NCBI RefSeq assembly: GCF_040675855.1
Contig: NZ_JBEGIK010000001.1
Coordinates: forward strand, 3,870,358-3,934,357
Direction of reading: 5' to 3'
From: Microbacterium sp. LWH3-1.2
GTDB taxonomy: Bacteria; Actinomycetota; Actinomycetes; Actinomycetales; Microbacteriaceae
Length of the DNA: 64,000 nucleotides
The notes below the pieces were generated by a model that had not been told where the DNA came from, ran no database searches, and saw nothing but the letters and a program-made list of their open reading frames with translations. Both the position numbers and the translations under genes were made by a program. Positions 50,682 through 59,626 of this stretch are shown one piece after another (within the stretch, counting starts at the first letter, position 1; each line of letters begins with the position of its first letter).

Positions 50682-52321
50682 GCGCGCTCCTGGAAGTCTC
50701 GAACCTGTCGGTCTCATACACGCTGGGCGGGCGGCCGCGCCCGGCCGTCCGCGACGTGAGCTTCACCGTCGACCGCGGCGAGGTCGTAACGATCGTGGGC
50801 GAGTCGGGCTCGGGCAAGAGCACCACCGCGCACGCCGTGATCCACCTGCTCGCCTCCAACGCCTCCGTCGACGCCGGCTCGATCGTCTTCGACGGCACCG
50901 ACCTGACCGGGCTCTCGCGCCGGGCGTGGCGTGAGGTGCGCGGGCGCGCGATCGGGCTCATCCCGCAGGACCCGACGACGAGCCTCAACCCGGTCAAGCG
51001 CGTCGGACGCCAGGTAGGCGAGCCGCTCGTCATCCACGGGCTCGCCACGCGCCGAGGCGCCGATGCGCGGGCCGTCGAGCTGCTGCGCCTCGCCGGCATC
51101 GGCGAGCCCGAAGCCCGCGCCAAGCAGTTCCCGCACCAGTTCTCGGGCGGAATGAAGCAGCGCGCGCTCATCGCGACGGCACTGGCGGCCGAGCCGCAGC
51201 TCGTGATCGCGGACGAGCCGACCAGCGCCCTCGACGTCACGGTGCAGAAGCAGATCCTCGACCACATCGACACGCTGGCGTCGACGCTCGACACCGCCGT
51301 GCTGCTCATCACCCACGACCTCGGCGTCGCCGCCGACCGCGCCGACCGCATCATCGTGATGCAGAACGGCGAGATCGTCGAGACGGGGACCGCGCGCCAG
51401 GTGCTCGAGAGCCCCCGGCATGCGTATACCCGCGCGCTCATCGCCGCGGCACCCGGGCTCCGCGGCGAGACGGTGCGCGTCGCCGAGCGACCGCTTCGGA
51501 CGGAACAGGGTGACGCCACCCGGGCGCTCCTCGAGGTCACGGGTCTGCGCAAGGAATTCTCTCTTCCGGGACGCGGGAAGCTCGTCGCGGTCGACGACGT
51601 GTCGTTCCGCGTGGACCGGGGTGAGACGCTCGCGATCGTGGGCGAGTCGGGTTCGGGCAAGAGCACCACGGCGCGACTGGCGCTGCGCCTCGAGAAGCCG
51701 TCGGCGGGCAGCATCCGTTTCGACGGCGAGGACCTGGTCGCCGCGGGCCGCGAGGAGCTGCGCGCACTGCGCCGGCGGTTCCAGCTCGTCTATCAGAGCC
51801 CGTTCGCCTCGCTCGACCCGCGGTTCACGCTCGCTGAGGTGATCGACGAGCCGCTGCGCGCCTATGGCGTCGACAAGGCGGAGCGGGCGCGCCGCGTTCG
51901 CGACCTGATCGACCAGGTGGCGCTGCCGGCGGGGACCGCGTCGCGGCGCCCGGCCGAGCTCTCGGGCGGCCAGCGGCAGCGGGTTGCGATCGCGCGCGCG
52001 CTCGCGCTGCGGCCCGACCTCGTCGTTCTCGACGAGGCCGTGTCGGCGCTCGACGTGTCGGTGCAGGCCCAGATCCTCGACCTGCTCGCGGCGGTGCAGC
52101 GCGACTCGGGGGTGTCGTACCTGTTCATCAGCCACGATCTCGCGGTTGTCCGCGAGATCTCCGACCGCGTGGCGGTGATGCAGCAGGGCAGGGTCGTCGA
52201 GCAGGGCAAGACCGCGCAGGTGCTCCGTACGCCGCGCGAGGAGTACACGCGACGGCTGATCGAGGCGATTCCGGGGTCGACCCTGTCGCCGCCGGTGCTC
52301 GCGGAAGGGGCCGCGGCATGA
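50678..52321 (+). CDS. Dual-ATPase ABC transporter protein (DppD-DppF fusion type)
   Basis: A 547-residue protein with two ABC ATPases. Walker A GESGSGKST is at 41-49 and again near 325; signatures are FSGGMKQRA near 155 and LSGGQRQRV near 428. The first Walker B ends in DEPTSALDV, whereas the second reads DEAVSALDV, a mild departure. It is coupled to the permease upstream and to the M20 gene downstream (both ATGA). The open frame that extends 374 codons further upstream is shadow within the permease genes. Confidence 0.92.
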   Translation: MSALLEVSNLSVSYTLGGRPRPAVRDVSFTVDRGEVVTIVGESGSGKSTTAHAVIHLLASNASVDAGSIVFDGTDLTGLSRRAWREVRGRAIGLIPQDPTTSLNPVKRVGRQVGEPLVIHGLATRRGADARAVELLRLAGIGEPEARAKQFPHQFSGGMKQRALIATALAAEPQLVIADEPTSALDVTVQKQILDHIDTLASTLDTAVLLITHDLGVAADRADRIIVMQNGEIVETGTARQVLESPRHAYTRALIAAAPGLRGETVRVAERPLRTEQGDATRALLEVTGLRKEFSLPGRGKLVAVDDVSFRVDRGETLAIVGESGSGKSTTARLALRLEKPSAGSIRFDGEDLVAAGREELRALRRRFQLVYQSPFASLDPRFTLAEVIDEPLRAYGVDKAERARRVRDLIDQVALPAGTASRRPAELSGGQRQRVAIARALALRPDLVVLDEAVSALDVSVQAQILDLLAAVQRDSGVSYLFISHDLAVVREISDRVAVMQQGRVVEQGKTAQVLRTPREEYTRRLIEAIPGSTLSPPVLAEGAAA

Positions 52322-53697
52322 GCGCCCAGGGCTCGCTGGCGCTGCAGACGACCGAGCTGCTGCAGGAGCTGATCCGCAACGCGGCCGTCAACGACGGCAC
52401 GCCCGACTCAGGCCACGAGCACCTGCAGGTGCGCGCGCTTCAGGGGTTCTTCGAGGGGTCGGGGGTCGAAGGCGTGGTGGTGGAGCCGCATCCGGGCCGC
52501 GCCTCGCTCATCATCCGCATCGAGGGCACGGATCCTACCGCGCCGTCGCTCGCCCTCGTCGGCCACACCGACGTCGTGCCGGTCGAGCCGGCGGGCTGGT
52601 CGCGTGATCCGTTCGCGGGCGAGATCGTCGACGGCGTGCTGTGGGGCCGGGGCGCGATCGACATGCTCAACCTCACCGCCGCCTACGCCGTCGTGACCCG
52701 AGCCATCGCGACGGGCGGCTTCCGTCCGCGCGGCGACCTCATCTTCGCCGCCGTCGCCGACGAGGAGAACGGCAGCCGCTTCGGTGTGGGCTGGCTCACC
52801 GAGCACCGTCTCGACCTCATCGACGCCGACTACGTGCTGACCGAGTCCGGCGGCGCCCACGCCGGCGCACGGCCGCACCTCGGCGTCATGGTCGGCGAAA
52901 AGGGAGGCGCCGGACGGCTGCTGCGCGTGACCGGTGCGCCGGGCCACGGCTCGGCCCCCTGGGGATCCCGCAATGCCGCCGTCATCGCGGCCGAGGCGGT
53001 GACCCGCCTCGCACGGCACCGCGGCACGACAGTCATCACGCCGCAATGGCGCGCGTACGCCGAGGCACTCGACCTCGAACCCGCGACCCGCACCGCCCTG
53101 ACCGACCCCGCGCGGTTCTACAACGGCCTGCCACACCTCGGTAGCCTCGGCGGGTTCGCGCACGCCTCGACGCACACGACGATCTCGCCGACTATCGTCC
53201 GCGCCGGCGAGAAGGGCAACGTCATTCCGGGCACGGCGACGGTGCAGCTCGACATTCGCGTCCTACCCGATGTCACCCGGGAGGACGTCGAGGGGCTCAT
53301 CCGCGACGCGCTCGGGGACCTCATCGAGCACATCGAGATCGAGGGCGACTGGTTCGGCGAGTCGACGGCCTCGCCGATCGACACTCCCCTGTTCGACGCC
53401 CTCGGCAGCGCCGTGCGCCGCGCTTACCCGACGGCGGAGCTCCTGCCGATGCTCGGGGTGGGCGGCACCGACGGCCGGTTCTACCGTCGCCGCGGCATCC
53501 CGGCCTACGGCTTCGGCGTGCTCAGCGAGCGCTGGGACTACGGCACCTTCCGCCGCCTGTTCCACGGCAACGACGAGCGCATCGACCTCGACTCGATCGC
53601 CCTCACGGTCGACGCACTCGACCACGCCGTGCGCACGTTCCACGCCAACACCAGCACCGCGACCAGGACCCGCACTCCCGAGGAGGCCGCGGTATGA
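52318..53697 (+). CDS. M20 family metallopeptidase / deacylase
   Basis: A 459-residue dinuclear zinc hydrolase of the M20 (ArgE/DapE/CPG2) family. Ligand and catalytic motifs are His83 in GHTDVVP, Asp115 in GRGAIDM and Glu149/Glu150 in ADEENGS; the dimerisation domain has GAPGHGSAPWGSRNA. Such enzymes remove N-acyl groups or cut dipeptides. Within this cluster a role in deacetylating an N-acetyl amino acid, as SndB/YxeP do for N-acetylcysteine derivatives, is plausible. The start is coupled to the ATPase gene. Confidence 0.9.
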   Translation: MSAQGSLALQTTELLQELIRNAAVNDGTPDSGHEHLQVRALQGFFEGSGVEGVVVEPHPGRASLIIRIEGTDPTAPSLALVGHTDVVPVEPAGWSRDPFAGEIVDGVLWGRGAIDMLNLTAAYAVVTRAIATGGFRPRGDLIFAAVADEENGSRFGVGWLTEHRLDLIDADYVLTESGGAHAGARPHLGVMVGEKGGAGRLLRVTGAPGHGSAPWGSRNAAVIAAEAVTRLARHRGTTVITPQWRAYAEALDLEPATRTALTDPARFYNGLPHLGSLGGFAHASTHTTISPTIVRAGEKGNVIPGTATVQLDIRVLPDVTREDVEGLIRDALGDLIEHIEIEGDWFGESTASPIDTPLFDALGSAVRRAYPTAELLPMLGVGGTDGRFYRRRGIPAYGFGVLSERWDYGTFRRLFHGNDERIDLDSIALTVDALDHAVRTFHANTSTATRTRTPEEAAV

Positions 53698-53714
53698 AGT
53701 GTCCTCCCGGCTTC

Positions 53715-53793
53715 ACAGACTTCGCAGGGTCGCGCCCTTCTCGCACCGGACCGCCGGATCTCTGCGAGCTCCGCGCGAATCTGCGAAGTCTGT
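53715..53793. repeat. 79-nt extended inverted repeat between M20 and DUF1684 genes
   Basis: Outer arms ACAGACTTCGCAG (53715-53727) and CTGCGAAGTCTGT (53781-53793) are exact complements. Inside, CGCGC/GCGCG, CTCGCA/TGCGAG and CCGG/CCGG can pair as well, giving about 24-28 bp with small internal loops. It is placed inside the operon, 18 nt after the M20 stop. Confidence 0.7.
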
Positions 53794-53855
53794 AAACCCA
53801 ACCGCGGCCTGAGTTCGCGGCATCCGCCATCCGGCTGTACCCACGAGGAGCACCC

Positions 53856-54728
53856 ATGACCACCACCCTCAACACCGATGTCGACCGCGCGCAGTTCGGG
53901 CGCGACTGGGAGGACTGGCACCGCACGCACGAGACGCGGCGCGCCGACTCCCTCGGCTTCTTCGCGATCACCGGTCTGCACTGGCTCGGCGGCGACCCGG
54001 TCACCGTGCCCGGCGCTCCCGGCACCTGGCGGCTGAGCGCCGACGGCGTGGTCGTCGAGCTCGCCGAGGGCGAGAGCCTGACCCTCGACGGCCGGGCGAT
54101 CAGCGGCACGCACGCGTTCGGCGAGATCGCCGAACGTGGCAGCGTCACCCCGACGTTCACCGACGGCGAGGTCGCCGGGGCGGTCGAGATCGCGGTCCGC
54201 GGTGGTCACACGATCCTGCGCCCGCGCCGGGCCGATCACCCGTTCCTCGCGGAGTACTCGGGCACCCCGACGTACGTGCCGAACCCGCGGTGGCGGGTCG
54301 CGGCCCGCTTCCGCCCCTTCGAGGCGCCGATCCCGACCGAGGTCGGCGCCGCGGTGGACGGCCTCACCCACGTGTACGACGCCCCGGGCGTGCTGGAGTT
54401 CTCGTGGCGCGGCGAGGAGTTCACGCTCCTCGCGTTCGCCGGCAAGGCGCCGGGCGACCTGCTCGTGCTGTTCACCGACGCGACGAGCGGGCTCACCACC
54501 TACGCCGCGAACCGCTCGGTGGGGGTGGATGCGCCGGATGCCGACGGCTGGACGACGATCGACTTCAACCGCGCCGTCAACCTGCCCTGCGCGTACACCG
54601 ACTTCGCGACCTGCCCGCTGCCGCCCACGGGCAACCGCCTGCCGATCGGCATCGAGGCGGGCGAGAAGAAGCCGCTGTCGCGCGTGGTCTCGAACGCCGC
54701 GCTCGTGGCACCGGGGGTGGCCGCATGA
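53856..54728 (+). CDS. DUF1684 domain-containing protein
   Basis: A 290-residue beta-rich protein of the DUF1684 family, recognised from WHRTHETRRADSLGFFAITG and the C-terminal DFNRAVNLPCAYTDFATCPL followed by PPTGNRLPIGIEAGEK. Function unknown, cytoplasmic, no signal. GAGGAGC lies six bases before the ATG. It is coupled to the next LLM gene by ATGA overlap, suggesting a joint role in the flavin-monooxygenase pathway. Confidence 0.85.
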   Translation: MTTTLNTDVDRAQFGRDWEDWHRTHETRRADSLGFFAITGLHWLGGDPVTVPGAPGTWRLSADGVVVELAEGESLTLDGRAISGTHAFGEIAERGSVTPTFTDGEVAGAVEIAVRGGHTILRPRRADHPFLAEYSGTPTYVPNPRWRVAARFRPFEAPIPTEVGAAVDGLTHVYDAPGVLEFSWRGEEFTLLAFAGKAPGDLLVLFTDATSGLTTYAANRSVGVDAPDADGWTTIDFNRAVNLPCAYTDFATCPLPPTGNRLPIGIEAGEKKPLSRVVSNAALVAPGVAA

Positions 54729-55810
54729 GGTTCCAGCTGCTCGACATCGTCCCCTACCGCGCCGATCCGATCACAGGCCGCCAGGTCTCGCCGGCGGAGC
54801 GCTTCGCCGAGACCCTGCAGCAGGCGGTCCGCGCCGAAGAGCTGGGAGTGGATGCCATCGCCATCGGCGAGCGCCATGCCGGCCATTTCCTCTCCTCGTC
54901 GCCGACGGTGCTGCTCAGCGCGATCGCGGCCCGGACCCGCCGCATCCGTCTCAATTCCGGCGTCACGGTGCTCTCGGTGCTGGATCCGGTGCGCGTCGCT
55001 GAGGACTACGCGACGATCGACCAGCTGTCGGGCGGGCGGCTCGACCTCACGATCGGCAAGGGCAACGAGGTGGCGCAGTTCCCGCTGTTCGGGCTCGACA
55101 TCGACGATCAGTGGGAGCTCCTCGCGGAGAAGTACGAGCTGCTGCGCACCCTGTGGCGTGAGGAGGACGTGACGTGGCCCGGAACGGAGTTCACGCGGCC
55201 GCTCACGGGCGTCACGACCCTGCCACGCCCGTTCGACGGTGCGCCGCGGGTGTGGCACGGCTCGGCGACGACGCTGTTCTCGGCGGGCCTGGCCGCCCGC
55301 TTCGGCGACCCGCTGTTCAGCGCGAACGCGATCCAGCCGCTCGAGAACTACGGCGTGCTCGTCGACCACTACCGCTCGGAGTACGCGCGGCACGGTCACG
55401 ACCCGGCGGCCGCGTTCGTCGCCGCGGGATCCGGGGCGCTGTTCATCGCCGACACCACGCAGGAGGCCATCGCCCAGTACGGCCCGGTGTATAACGCGAT
55501 CGTCGCGGCCACCAACGTGCCCGGCAACAACACCCCGTTCCGCGACATCGAGCACGCTGTCGCCGAGGGGCCCGCGCTCGTCGGCACGCCGCAGCAGGTG
55601 ATCGACAAGATCGCACGCTTCCACGGCCGGCTCGAACACGATCTGCAGTCGATCAGCCTGCCCACGACGGTGCCGTTCGAACGCCAGCTGGAGATCCTGG
55701 AGCGCTTCGCCCTCGAGGTCGCCCCGGTGCTGCGGCGGGAGTTCCCGACGGCGCTGTGGACGGATGCCGACCCCCTCGGCCGGCGATCGCTCGAGCTCGC
55801 CGCGGCGTGA
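54725..55810 (+). CDS. LLM class flavin-dependent oxidoreductase
   Basis: A 361-residue luciferase-like monooxygenase. Features are DAIAIGERHAGHFLSSSPTV, a TRRIRLNSGVTVLSVLDPVR strand, DQLSGGRLDLTIGKGNEVAQ (flavin phosphate contact) and GTPQQVIDKIARFHGR near the end. It is distinct from the two longer LLM paralogues at 42438 and 62753. The ATG overlaps the DUF1684 stop; the frame open upstream is shadow. The MFS gene follows after 12 nt. Confidence 0.9.
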   Translation: MRFQLLDIVPYRADPITGRQVSPAERFAETLQQAVRAEELGVDAIAIGERHAGHFLSSSPTVLLSAIAARTRRIRLNSGVTVLSVLDPVRVAEDYATIDQLSGGRLDLTIGKGNEVAQFPLFGLDIDDQWELLAEKYELLRTLWREEDVTWPGTEFTRPLTGVTTLPRPFDGAPRVWHGSATTLFSAGLAARFGDPLFSANAIQPLENYGVLVDHYRSEYARHGHDPAAAFVAAGSGALFIADTTQEAIAQYGPVYNAIVAATNVPGNNTPFRDIEHAVAEGPALVGTPQQVIDKIARFHGRLEHDLQSISLPTTVPFERQLEILERFALEVAPVLRREFPTALWTDADPLGRRSLELAAA

Positions 55811-55822
55811 GTCCGGGGCCTC

Positions 55823-57295
55823 GTGACGATTGAGGGCGCGGGCGCCGTCCGGGGGTCCCGGACGCGGCTCGCGCTCTGGGCGTGCCTGGCCGCTGGCTTT
55901 GCCACGCTCTTCGATGCCACCGTCATCACCTACGCGGCGCCCGCGGTGAGCTCGTCGCTCGGCGGGTCCACGGCGGGGGTGCAATGGCTGCTCGCGTCGT
56001 TCTCGCTCACCTTCGGGCTCGGCCTCATCCCGTCGGGGAGGCTCGGCGACGTCTACGGTCGCCGGTTGCTGTTCCTCGTCGGCCTCGGGATCTTCTTCGT
56101 CGGCGGCGTGGTGGCGGTCGCCGCCCCCACGATCGTCGTGCTCGTGGCGGCGCGATTCGTCCAGGGCCTCGGTGCCGGCGTCATCAGCGCGCAGGTGCTC
56201 GGCGCGATCCAGGACCTCTACACGGGCGCGTCGCGGCTGCGTTCTCTCGCCGCGTACACGGCCGTCGGCGGTCTGGCCGGGGTGCTGGGCCCGGTTCTCG
56301 CCGCGCTCCTCCTCGGGGCCCTTCCCGCCGACATCGCCTGGCGCGTGGTGCTGCTGACGCCGCTTCCGCTCGTGATCGCGGCTGTCGTGCTCGGATGGCG
56401 AGGGATGCCGGGCCCCCGCGCCTCGGCCGCGTCCGGGCGGGTCTGGATCGATCTGCCCGGGATCGTGCTGCTGTGCCTGGTCGTCGTGGCCCTGACCCTG
56501 CCGGTGGTGGAGCCGGGCCTGTCGGGACGGTCGGGGCTGGCCGTGGCCGGGGCGGCCGTGCTGCTCGGGCTGGCGCTCGTCCTGTGGGAGAAGCGGTACG
56601 CCCGGCGCGGGCGGCTCCCGCTGTTCGCGCCGGCGTTGGTGCGATCGCGCGGCTTCGTGGTGGGCAACGTGGTCGCCCTGCTGTGGTTCGGCAGCGGGAT
56701 GGCTGCCGGATCGGCGGTCACCCTGTATTTCCTGCTGTCTCCGGCGCTCTCGGCGCTGGCGATCGCCCTCGTGTTTGCGCCCGGGGCCCTGGCGCGGCTC
56801 GGCGGCTCGCTGTTCAGTCTGCGTGTGGTCGGGCGGATCGGGTCGTCCGCGACGGTGGCGCTGGGGCTGGGACTGCAGGCCGCCCTGTTCGCGGGCCTGG
56901 CGGTCGCGGCGCCGCTGCTGCCGAACGGGGTGCTGTTCGTGGTCGCCGCGGCAGCCCAGATCGGGCTCGGAATCGGCGGCGGCCTCGTGGAACCCGTGGT
57001 CCGCGCCACCACGCTCTCGTTCGCGCCGGCCGAGCTGCACGGGGTCGCCGCCTCGTTCCTTCAGCTCACTCAGCGATTGGCGGCGACGTTCCTGGTCGCC
57101 CTGGCCACCGGCGTCCTCCTCACCTCGTCGGGCATCTCGACCGCCGCGACCTTGCAGGCTGCGCTGGTGACGTGTGCGGTGGGCTCTGCGGTCGCCCTGG
57201 TCGCGTCTGCAGACCCTGTGTTCCGGCGGGCGGGCACACGCGCTGAAGCGGCGGTGCCCCTGCTGGACAGCTCGCGGAGCACCACCCGGACGTGA
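55823..57295 (+). CDS. MFS transporter (DHA2-like)
   Basis: A 490-residue permease with about 14 hydrophobic segments. DHA2-type features are FDATVITYAAPAVSSSLGG in the first helix pair, GRLGDVYGRRLLF (motif A) and RFVQGLGAGVISAQVLGAI. It probably exports a product or toxic intermediate of the cluster; drug export is also possible. The GTG start at 55823 has only a weak G-rich region upstream. It ends 15 bp from the convergent GNAT gene. Confidence 0.85.
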   Translation: MTIEGAGAVRGSRTRLALWACLAAGFATLFDATVITYAAPAVSSSLGGSTAGVQWLLASFSLTFGLGLIPSGRLGDVYGRRLLFLVGLGIFFVGGVVAVAAPTIVVLVAARFVQGLGAGVISAQVLGAIQDLYTGASRLRSLAAYTAVGGLAGVLGPVLAALLLGALPADIAWRVVLLTPLPLVIAAVVLGWRGMPGPRASAASGRVWIDLPGIVLLCLVVVALTLPVVEPGLSGRSGLAVAGAAVLLGLALVLWEKRYARRGRLPLFAPALVRSRGFVVGNVVALLWFGSGMAAGSAVTLYFLLSPALSALAIALVFAPGALARLGGSLFSLRVVGRIGSSATVALGLGLQAALFAGLAVAAPLLPNGVLFVVAAAAQIGLGIGGGLVEPVVRATTLSFAPAELHGVAASFLQLTQRLAATFLVALATGVLLTSSGISTAATLQAALVTCAVGSAVALVASADPVFRRAGTRAEAAVPLLDSSRSTTRT

Positions 57296-57310
57296 GCATC
57301 GGCTCCCGCC

Positions 57311-58405
57311 TCACTCCGACGGAGCGAGCTCCTTCGCGAAGCACTGCGAGAAGGGGAACGCCTTGTACGGCTCGAAGATCGGGATCGGGCGGTATCCGAT
57401 CCGCTCGTAGAGGACCACCGCCTCGTGCTGACGGTCACCGGTCTGCAGGATCAAGCGGCCCGCGCCGCGATCCTGCGCGATGCGCTCGAGCTCGCTCATC
57501 AGTGCCCGGCTCACCCCCGTGCCGCGTGCGCGCGGCTTCACGAACACGCGCTTCACCTCCAGGTCGCGCGTGCCGTCGTGGACGAGATCCCGCAGCGCCG
57601 CGTGACCGACGGCCGCACCAGACTCGTCGACGGCGAGCACTGTTGCGACGATGGTGCCGGGGTCGACCGCGAACGCACGCTGCGCTTCCTCGGCGACGGG
57701 TGCAGCATGGGCCAGCCGATCCGCGTAGCGAGGCGCAATCTCGCCGTCCATCTCGGAGCGCAGGGCCTCGGCGCGCGGGTCGTCCCACGGGACGGTCTCG
57801 AGCGTCCACGCACGTTCGGCCGGTGGCGTGTCCGCGGGCTCGGGTGCCAGGTCGTAGCCGAACGTGAACAGCTCGATCCAGCGGCCGGGCTGCACTTCCC
57901 ACGCACCCTCGCGCTCCGGCAGCCGCTCGAAGCCCAGCTTCGCGTAGAGCGCGTGGGCGCCGGTCATCTCGGGACCGCTGTTCATCACGACGCGGTGCGA
58001 ACCACGCTCGCGCGCGAGGTCGATGACGTGGCGGGTGAGCGCCTCGCCGATGCCTCGGCCGCGGGCGGCAGGGGCCACGGCGAGTTGCCGGAAGTCCGTC
58101 TCACCGGGTCGGGCGACCTCCGCGAGCGGCCGGTTCGGACGCGCGATCCACACCGTCCCGAGGACCTCGCCGCTCGGCTCGACCGCCACCCACACGTCGC
58201 CCCCGCGCACGCGGCTCGCGACATCGCGAAGCGAGGCGACGTACTCGTCGGAGAGCTTCCCGTAGCTCGACAGGTACGCCTGTGCGGTCACCTCGCCGGC
58301 GCGCTGGTACTCCTCGGTGCGCACCCGGCGGATGGTGATGTCAGCGGGGACGGATGCCCCAGCCACGGCCCCGTCGTCGGTCGCGGCGACCGATCCCCCG
58401 CTCAC
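57311..58405 (-). CDS. Tandem-GNAT N-acetyltransferase
   Basis: A 364-residue protein with two GNAT domains. Acetyl-CoA loops are QLAVAPAARGRGIGEAL near residues 120-136 and RVFVKPRARGTGVSRALM near 305-322, each followed by the helix-strand pair ending in LGFERLP and IGYRPIP. One copy may be structural. The GTG start at 58405 overlaps the LLM stop by 4 bp; the upstream frame lies inside that gene. In an S-substituted cysteine salvage pathway this would acetylate the amino group (inference from context). Confidence 0.87.
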   Translation of the reverse strand: MSGGSVAATDDGAVAGASVPADITIRRVRTEEYQRAGEVTAQAYLSSYGKLSDEYVASLRDVASRVRGGDVWVAVEPSGEVLGTVWIARPNRPLAEVARPGETDFRQLAVAPAARGRGIGEALTRHVIDLARERGSHRVVMNSGPEMTGAHALYAKLGFERLPEREGAWEVQPGRWIELFTFGYDLAPEPADTPPAERAWTLETVPWDDPRAEALRSEMDGEIAPRYADRLAHAAPVAEEAQRAFAVDPGTIVATVLAVDESGAAVGHAALRDLVHDGTRDLEVKRVFVKPRARGTGVSRALMSELERIAQDRGAGRLILQTGDRQHEAVVLYERIGYRPIPIFEPYKAFPFSQCFAKELAPSE

Positions 58406-59553
58406 GCGAGCACCTCCGCCGGGGCAGCCCGCTTCTCGCGCCCGCCCGTCTCGGCGGTCCCCCACGCATCAGCGAGGAGCGCGTACGAGCGTTCGCGGTC
58501 ATCGGGGTCGTGCGTGATCGTGGTGACGAGCAGCTCGTCGGCGCCCGTGACGCGCTGCAGCGTCTCCAGCCGCTCGACGACGCTGTCGGTCGAGCCGACG
58601 AATTGCGTCTCGACGCGGTCGCGCACGACCTCGAACTCTTCGTGGGAGAGCGGGTTGACGCTGGCGTCGAGCGGCGACGGGAAAGGGACGGCCCCTTGAC
58701 CGGCGCGGATGCTGTGCACCCATCGACCGTAACCCGCGGCGAGCCGGCGGGCTTCGGCATCGGTATCCGCGACGACCACGTCCACCGACACGATCACGTG
58801 CGGCGCTGCGATGCGGCCAGGGCGAAACGACGCACGGTACTCGGCGACGGCGTCGAGGATGAAGGCGGGGGCGACGTGGTAGGTGGCGCCGAACGGCAAT
58901 CCGAGTTGGCCGGCGAGCCGGGCGCTCGGCCCGGCCGTCGAACCGTGGATCCAGATGGTGATGTCCGCTCCCTCGGCGGGAGTGGCGTGGATCGCCACCT
59001 TCTCCGGGGAGGCGTAGGTTCCGTCGATGAAGGCGAGGATGTCGGCCACATCCTGCTCGAACCGGTCGGCGTCGTCGGTGCGCCCGAGCAGGCGCGCCTG
59101 GACGACGAATCGCTCGGAGTCGAAAGCGAGGGGCCGCTGAGGCGGCAGGAGCAGCCCGTCCACCACCCGCTGCTCGGCCGAATCCTCCATCGGGGGATGC
59201 TGCACCGTGCTGCGATTGCCGGAGCGGCCGATTCCGAGGTCGAGGCGTCCGGGGTGCAGCGCGGCCACGACGCCCGCGGCTTCGGCCACCTGCACGGGCG
59301 AGTAGTTGCCGATGATGGTCGCCGCCGTGCCGACGCGGATGCGGTCGGTCGCAGCGGCGATCGCCGCGAGCAGGACGTGCGGCGCGGACCCCGACAGGCC
59401 CGGATTGAAGTGATGCTCGGCGAGCCAGTAGCGGTGGTAGCCCAGCCGCTCGGTGTGTCGGGCGAGCGCGATCGAGGCGCGCAGCCCGTCCGCGGCCGTC
59501 TGCCCCGCTCCGAACGGGGACAGGTCGAGGACGGAGAGGGGGACGCGGGACAT
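58402..59553 (-). CDS. LLM class flavin-dependent oxidoreductase (MsnO8-like)
   Basis: A 383-residue luciferase-like monooxygenase beginning VPLSVLDLSPFGAGQTAADG, the start pattern of the MsnO8 subgroup, with the YHRYWLAEHHFNPGLSGSAP motif and GRLDLGIGRSGNRSTVQHPP. The ATG at 59553 has AGGAGC upstream. It is coupled to the GNAT gene downstream. A strong terminator at 59586-59614 separates it from the transporter operon upstream, so it has its own promoter in a 40-nt gap or receives read-through. Confidence 0.9.
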   Translation of the reverse strand: MSRVPLSVLDLSPFGAGQTAADGLRASIALARHTERLGYHRYWLAEHHFNPGLSGSAPHVLLAAIAAATDRIRVGTAATIIGNYSPVQVAEAAGVVAALHPGRLDLGIGRSGNRSTVQHPPMEDSAEQRVVDGLLLPPQRPLAFDSERFVVQARLLGRTDDADRFEQDVADILAFIDGTYASPEKVAIHATPAEGADITIWIHGSTAGPSARLAGQLGLPFGATYHVAPAFILDAVAEYRASFRPGRIAAPHVIVSVDVVVADTDAEARRLAAGYGRWVHSIRAGQGAVPFPSPLDASVNPLSHEEFEVVRDRVETQFVGSTDSVVERLETLQRVTGADELLVTTITHDPDDRERSYALLADAWGTAETGGREKRAAPAEVLA

Positions 59554-59585
59554 GAGGAGCTCCTGGGTGTGCGCAAAGGGAAAGA

Positions 59586-59614
59586 GGCCGGGCCCGCTCT
59601 GAGCGGGCCCGGCC
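59586..59614 (-). terminator. Rho-independent terminator of the amino-acid ABC operon
   Basis: GGCCGGGCCCGCTC (59586-59599) and GAGCGGGCCCGGCC (59601-59614) form a 14-bp stem, 12 nt after the binding-protein stop. On the minus strand it is followed by TCTTTCCCTTT. Confidence 0.85.
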
Positions 59615-59626
59615 GGGGTCGTGCGA

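Noticed and set aside
54500..57040. 846-codon minus-strand frame
   Set aside because: It is antisense to DUF1684, LLM and MFS genes, all with clear family motifs; its composition is Arg/Gln/Glu/Gly-rich.
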